DNA from: Actinocrinis sp046724665
GTDB taxonomy: Bacteria; Actinomycetota; Actinomycetes; Streptomycetales; Catenulisporaceae
DNA: 9,016 nucleotides
NCBI GenBank assembly: GCA_046724665.1
Contig: JBKOWZ010000088.1
Span: 1-9,016 of the forward strand
Reading direction: 5' to 3'
The position numbers were made by a program, and so were the translations under genes. Below the pieces are notes generated by a model. The model was not told the origin of the DNA, ran no database searches, and saw only the letters and a list, made by a program, of their open reading frames with translations. Shown here in pieces: positions 6,124 through 9,016 of the stretch. Positions within the stretch are counted from its first letter, which is position 1. Every line of letters starts with the position of its first letter.

Positions 6124-6430
6124 CGGTTTACTCTCCCCAGGTCGAGACTTCAGCGTCCTGATGTCTTGGCCACCGCCCGGCGGCCAGATATGACGACAAC
6201 ACAGAAGCAACGTCCGTGTCATGGGTGCGGCGCACCAAAACGGAGTGAACTTCGGGCGAAAGCGCGTGCCGCGCGCCGGTGCGAATCAGGGCAACCGGTC
6301 GCCAAATCTGACGACTCGTCGCGTCACTCCTGCCAGCGCCTCGGCAGCCTGCCTACGCGCGCAAGCAAGGAGGCCGTCATGGGGCAGCGAGCAGAGAGAA
6401 GGCAGGCCGCCGAGGCGTTAGCATCGGGGC
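6124..6430. other. Divergent intergenic region (hydrolase and FBP promoters)
   Basis: This 307-bp spacer has no gene I can support. It must hold the minus-strand hydrolase promoter, but I cannot define a -35/-10 pair with good spacing. It contains a 13-bp inverted repeat GGTGCG-G-CGCACC (6224-6236) followed by AAAA, and a smaller one, GACGA-C-TCGTC (6310-6320). An isolated strong ribosome binding site AAGGAGG (6367-6373) stands 5 nt before ATG 6379. That ATG opens a frame different from the downstream FBP gene, with no stop until 7263 and shadow-like composition. Confidence 0.5.
6419..6424 (+). promoter_or_regulatory. Putative -10 element for leaderless FBP transcript
   Basis: TAGCAT (4 of 6 matches to TATAAT) ends 6 nt before GTG 6431, so transcription starting 7 nt downstream would begin exactly at the start codon. 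No ribosome binding site stands before GTG 6431, which fits a leaderless mRNA, a common type in actinobacteria. The -35 region is poor, and no AT-rich WhiB7 block is seen. Confidence 0.45.
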
Positions 6431-6931
6431 GTGATTCCGATCACCGAGAAGGAATTGCGCGAGTCCTTCGTCAACTGCTCGAAGGGCGAGGCGGCCCGGA
6501 TCGATCCGCCGCGCGGGCTGGCCAGGCTGCCGTGGCAGGACCTGGACTTCCTCGGCTGGCGCGACCCGAAGGCCCCGGAGCGCGGCTATCTGGTGGCCGA
6601 GCACCGCGACCGGCTGGTCGGCCTGAGCATGCGGGCGCCGACCGGAGTGCGCCGGAGCCTGATCAAGACCACGGTGTGCTCGATCTGCGTGACCGGCCAC
6701 CCCGGCTCAGGCGTGGCGCTGTTCGCCGCCGCCAGGGCCGGCGCCGCCGGGCGTCAGGGCAACAGCGTCGGCACGTACATGTGCGCGGACCTGGCCTGCC
6801 CGTTGTACGTGCGTGGCAAGAAGGTCTCGGACCTCGGCGCGCGTTTCGAGGAGTCGCTGAGCGTGGACGAGCAGATCGCCCGCACGATGGCGAACCTCGA
6901 GCAGTTCCTCGACCAGGTCCTCAAGCCCTGA
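6431..6931 (+). CDS. FBP-type treble-clef zinc-finger protein (FusB-like EF-G-binding family)
   Basis: This 166-residue protein matches actinobacterial proteins carrying the FBP C-terminal treble-clef zinc finger. The N-terminal half (ITEKELRESFVNCSKGEA) is helical. The zinc site is C-X2-C (Cys83, Cys86) plus C-X4-C (Cys118, Cys123), with the family-typical HPGSGVALF and GRQGNSVGTYMCADL stretches between and around them. FusB-class proteins bind elongation factor G on the ribosome and release it when fusidic acid has trapped it. This one is shorter than staphylococcal FusB (about 213 aa), so the N-terminal bundle is reduced and drug resistance is not assured; a housekeeping EF-G or ribosome role is possible. 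GTG 6431 is the only reasonable start, because an in-frame TAG lies at 6419-6421. It converges with the ABC1 kinase gene (15-bp gap). Confidence 0.85.
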   Translation: MIPITEKELRESFVNCSKGEAARIDPPRGLARLPWQDLDFLGWRDPKAPERGYLVAEHRDRLVGLSMRAPTGVRRSLIKTTVCSICVTGHPGSGVALFAAARAGAAGRQGNSVGTYMCADLACPLYVRGKKVSDLGARFEESLSVDEQIARTMANLEQFLDQVLKP

Positions 6932-6950
6932 CGGGCCGGCCGCCGGTCAG
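6928..6950. terminator. Inverted repeat at the convergent gene junction
   Basis: CTGAC (6928-6932) and GTCAG (6946-6950) form a stem that continues, after a G-G mismatch, with GGC/GCC. Each arm holds one of the two convergent stop codons (TGA 6929-6931 on plus, TGA 6949-6947 on minus). It may be a weak bidirectional terminator, but there is no T-run on either side. Confidence 0.35.
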
Positions 6951-8323
6951 CCGTCCGCGTCCTGCTCGTCGTCGGCGAAGCCCGGCAGCCAGGCCCCGAG
7001 TTCGGCGCGCACCGGCACGGTCGCCCCGAGCTGGCACAGGATGCCGAGGCCGCCCATGGTCACCCGGTGGATCAACAGGTAGCTCGGCGGCAGGTTCAGC
7101 CGCCGGCCGAGCGAGGCGGCCGGGTTCCTGCCGTTGGCCAGGTGGGTGGCCTGGCGGCGCAGCCAGTCCCGGTCGAAGCCGAACCGCGGGCCGCGCAGCG
7201 GCTCGATCAGCGGGGAGAGATAGTCGAGCACGGCCGCCGGGTCGAGCACCGTGCCCGGCTTGAGGAAGCCCTCGGCGCGCAGCGTCTCGGCCACCTCGTC
7301 GGCGCTGCCGGCCAGTGCGCTGCGCAGCGCGACGCCGATCGCCTCGGGCATCCCGTTCGGCAGCCGGTTGACCGCGCCGAAGTCGAGCACGCCGAGCCGC
7401 CACTGCGCCGGGTCGTGCGGATCCGCTTCGGCGGCGGGGTCCGCGGCGGCCGGCAGCAGCCGGAAGTTGCCCGGGTGCGGATCGGCGTGCAGCAGGCCGA
7501 CACGCTCGGGCCCGGAGTACAGGAACCGCACGAGCAGCGTGCCCGCGCGGTCGCGCTGCGCCTGGGTGCCCGAGGCGATCACGGTGGCCAGCGGGATCCC
7601 GGGCAGCCATTCGGTGACCAGCACGGTGCCCGCCTGCTCGACCACGTTCGGCACCGTGATGTCCGGATCGTCGGCGTAGCCCTTCGCGTAGGCGGACTGC
7701 GCGGCGGCCTCGGCCGCGTAGTCCAGCTCCTCGGCGATGCGCGCGCGCAGCTCGGCGAGCAGCGGCTTGACCTCGATGCCGGGGACCAGCAGCCCGAACA
7801 GCCGGGAGACCCGGGCCAGCTGGTTGAGGTCGCCGAGCAGCGCCCGCCCGGCGCCCGGGTACTGGATCTTGACCGCCACGTCCCGGCCGTCGCTCCACAC
7901 CGCGCGGTGTACCTGCCCGATCGACGCGGCCGCGGCCGGCCGGTCGTCGAAGGACGCGAACTTCTCCCGCCAGTCCCGGCCGAAGGCCGCGGCCAGCGAC
8001 TTGTGCACGGAGGCCGCGGGCAGCGCCGGCGCGTTCTCCTGCAACCCGGTCAGCGCCGCGCGGTACGGCCGGGCCAGTTCGTCCGGCAGCGCCGCCTCGA
8101 AGACCGAGAGCGCCTGGCCGAACTTCATCGCCCCGCCCTTGAGCTCGCCGAGCACCCGGAAGAGCTGCTCGGCGGTGCGTTGCTGCACCTCGGTCACCAC
8201 GGCGGCGGCGGGCGCGCCGCCGATCCGCTTGCCCAGCCCGAGCGTGGCGCGCCCGGCCAGCCCGAGCGGCAGCGTGGCGAGTTTCGCCGTCCGGGCTACG
8301 GCGTTGCGCGGCACATCACTCAC
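6947..8323 (-). CDS. ABC1/AarF/UbiB-family atypical kinase
   Basis: This 458-residue protein has the full set of ABC1 (ADCK/UbiB) kinase-like motifs: KFGQ in the KxGQ helix (67-70), the Ala-rich nucleotide loop AAAASIGQVH (130-139) in place of a Gly-rich loop, the ATP-binding Lys152 (VAVKIQ), the catalytic LHADPHPGN (278-286) and the metal-binding DFG Asp314. Family members use ATP, often support lipid or quinone metabolism, and rarely phosphorylate proteins. The mycobacterial counterpart next to whiB7 (Rv3197) has, from memory, been linked to macrolide tolerance. I chose GTG 8323, five nt after the stop of the upstream ThiF-like gene, as start; the frame is open much further upstream, but that part overlaps the ThiF-like gene and is not family-like. 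It is co-transcribed with the ThiF-like gene and ends convergently with the FBP gene. Confidence 0.92.
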   Translation of the reverse strand: MSDVPRNAVARTAKLATLPLGLAGRATLGLGKRIGGAPAAAVVTEVQQRTAEQLFRVLGELKGGAMKFGQALSVFEAALPDELARPYRAALTGLQENAPALPAASVHKSLAAAFGRDWREKFASFDDRPAAAASIGQVHRAVWSDGRDVAVKIQYPGAGRALLGDLNQLARVSRLFGLLVPGIEVKPLLAELRARIAEELDYAAEAAAQSAYAKGYADDPDITVPNVVEQAGTVLVTEWLPGIPLATVIASGTQAQRDRAGTLLVRFLYSGPERVGLLHADPHPGNFRLLPAAADPAAEADPHDPAQWRLGVLDFGAVNRLPNGMPEAIGVALRSALAGSADEVAETLRAEGFLKPGTVLDPAAVLDYLSPLIEPLRGPRFGFDRDWLRRQATHLANGRNPAASLGRRLNLPPSYLLIHRVTMGGLGILCQLGATVPVRAELGAWLPGFADDEQDADG

Positions 8324-8328
8324 ACAGC

Positions 8329-9016
8329 CTATTCTGCCAGTTCGCCCTGGTGTGGGAGCGCTCCTGGCGTACAACCGCATTCCGGATGTGCCGGGACGGC
8401 GAACCGCTCGGGCAATGCGTACGGCAGCGCGAACTCCCACACCGCGCCGACGCTCGGCGGCGACTGCCCGTCGAGGAACGCGAGCGCGTGCAGCACGGCG
8501 TGGCCGGCCGCCAGCGCGGCCAACGTCGCGTCGCAGGCCGGACGCGATGTCGCCCCGTCGCGGGCGAGCCCGGCCAGGGTGCGCGGCCACAGCGGATCGT
8601 CCTCGGCTCGGGTCAGGTCCCGGCAGCGGGCACACGGCGTGCGGCCCGGCACGACCAGCGGGCCGAGGACGGCGCGGTCTTCGCAGACCTCGGCGATCAG
8701 ATACGGGACGGCGCGCTCGGCCAGTTCCGCCAGCAGCTCGGTGGGCGGCCGTTCGCCGGGCGCGACGATCGCGAGGTCGGGTCCGGTGCGGCGGGACGGG
8801 AGGGCGAAGTTCGTGGACGGGGCGAGCAGCCGGATCGCGCGCACCACGGCGTCCTGGCGGCGGGCGCCGACGTCGCCGTCCCGGTAACCGCCGGGGCTGG
8901 TGTCCTGGTGCCGGACCGGCGCGGGATCCACCGGCATGATCGTGCCGACGCCGCAGGCGGCCAGCCGCAGCGCCGCCTGCGCTCCCACCCGGCCGAGCCC
9001 GTGCACGGCCACCGCC
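8329..9016 (-). CDS. ThiF/MoeB/E1-like protein, partial (N-terminus outside window)
   Basis: About 229 residues are present; the frame runs off the right edge. The visible start is a Rossmann strand and dinucleotide-type loop, VHGLGRVGAQAALRLAACGVG, followed by a second strand ending in Asp (VDPAPV), as in ThiF/MoeB adenylating enzymes. Cysteine pairs CARC and CGC (ECGC) resemble the zinc site of this superfamily. The usual Ser-Asn-Leu-x-Arg-Gln segment after the second strand is replaced by HQDTSPGGYRDGD, so adenylation activity is doubtful. It may bind a partner or peptide as in RiPP cyclodehydratase-type ThiF domains. The GTG at 9012 lies inside the first strand and is not the start. It is the upstream member of an operon with the ABC1 kinase (5-nt gap), a pairing conserved near whiB7 in actinomycetes. 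Confidence 0.82.
   Translation of the reverse strand, partial: AVAVHGLGRVGAQAALRLAACGVGTIMPVDPAPVRHQDTSPGGYRDGDVGARRQDAVVRAIRLLAPSTNFALPSRRTGPDLAIVAPGERPPTELLAELAERAVPYLIAEVCEDRAVLGPLVVPGRTPCARCRDLTRAEDDPLWPRTLAGLARDGATSRPACDATLAALAAGHAVLHALAFLDGQSPPSVGAVWEFALPYALPERFAVPAHPECGCTPGALPHQGELAE

Noticed and set aside
6124..6222. Upstream start at 6222 for the secreted hydrolase
   Set aside because: It would bury the signal peptide behind 33 residues; ATG 6123 has a good GGGGAG site.
6244..6250. GTTCACT on the minus strand as a PHO box for the phosphatase-like gene
   Set aside because: Only one unit matches; the sequence 11 bp further on does not repeat GTTCACC.
4420..7263. Very long plus-strand open frame (947 codons) antisense to the hydrolase gene and running through the FBP gene
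   Set aside because: Its composition is repetitive Arg/Val/Gly/Ala/Asp with no motifs, as expected of a GC-driven shadow, and it overlaps two genes with clear family motifs.
8324..8635. N-terminal extension of the ABC1 kinase to 8635
   Set aside because: It overlaps the ThiF-like gene in another frame, is Arg/Ala/Gly/Pro-rich, and family similarity begins after GTG 8323.
7067..8887. Plus-strand open frame of 606 codons antisense to the ABC1 and ThiF-like genes
   Set aside because: It is low-complexity Arg/Gly/Gln/Val sequence opposite conserved kinase motifs; a shadow frame.
1..9016. tRNA, rRNA, CRISPR arrays, insertion sequences or attachment sites
   Set aside because: I saw no cloverleaf, regularly spaced repeats, transposase motifs or integrase-related sequence anywhere in the window.

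Overview
The window looks like chromosomal DNA from a high-GC actinomycete. GC is very high throughout, GTG starts are common, and the gene set (UvrD2, WhiB7, an ABC1-family kinase, a ThiF-like protein) matches the conserved whiB7 neighbourhood of Streptomyces and Mycobacterium (from memory, uvrD2 - whiB7 - Rv3197-like - Rv3196-like, with uvrD2 and whiB7 co-oriented and the other two opposing). The genus cannot be fixed from the sequence alone.

Layout. 1-867 (+) is the 3' end of uvrD2, a repair helicase with a tetra-cysteine motif and an HRDC domain. 877-2210 (-) holds two translationally coupled genes for single-pass membrane proteins of unknown function that look like diverged tandem paralogues. 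2211-3243 is the regulatory region of whiB7: a WhiB7-type promoter (2473-2510), an Ala-rich 122-codon upstream ORF with an excellent ribosome binding site (2624-2992), a possible antiterminator hairpin whose 5' arm contains the uORF stop codon (2985-3022), and a strong intrinsic terminator that uses the same RNA (3017-3059). whiB7 is at 3244-3528, followed by a very small basic protein gene (3667-3795). A hairpin terminator (3861-3898) separates this from a large secreted alkaline-phosphatase-superfamily hydrolase on the minus strand (3925-6123). A 307-bp divergent spacer leads to an apparently leaderless FusB/FBP-type zinc-finger gene (6431-6931, +). It converges on a minus-strand operon of a ThiF-like protein (8329 to beyond the right edge) and an ABC1/UbiB-type kinase (6947-8323).

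Theme. The window appears to be a translation-stress and intrinsic antibiotic resistance locus. WhiB7 is the transcriptional switch, and its leader senses translation of the uORF. The FBP protein belongs to the family that rescues EF-G from fusidic acid. The ABC1 gene is the usual whiB7 neighbour. The best observation is the attenuator: the uORF stop codon is built into an 8-bp helix mutually exclusive with the terminator. A ribosome that finishes the uORF would favour termination, and one that stalls earlier would favour read-through into whiB7. The two membrane proteins and the secreted hydrolase have no evident link to this theme.
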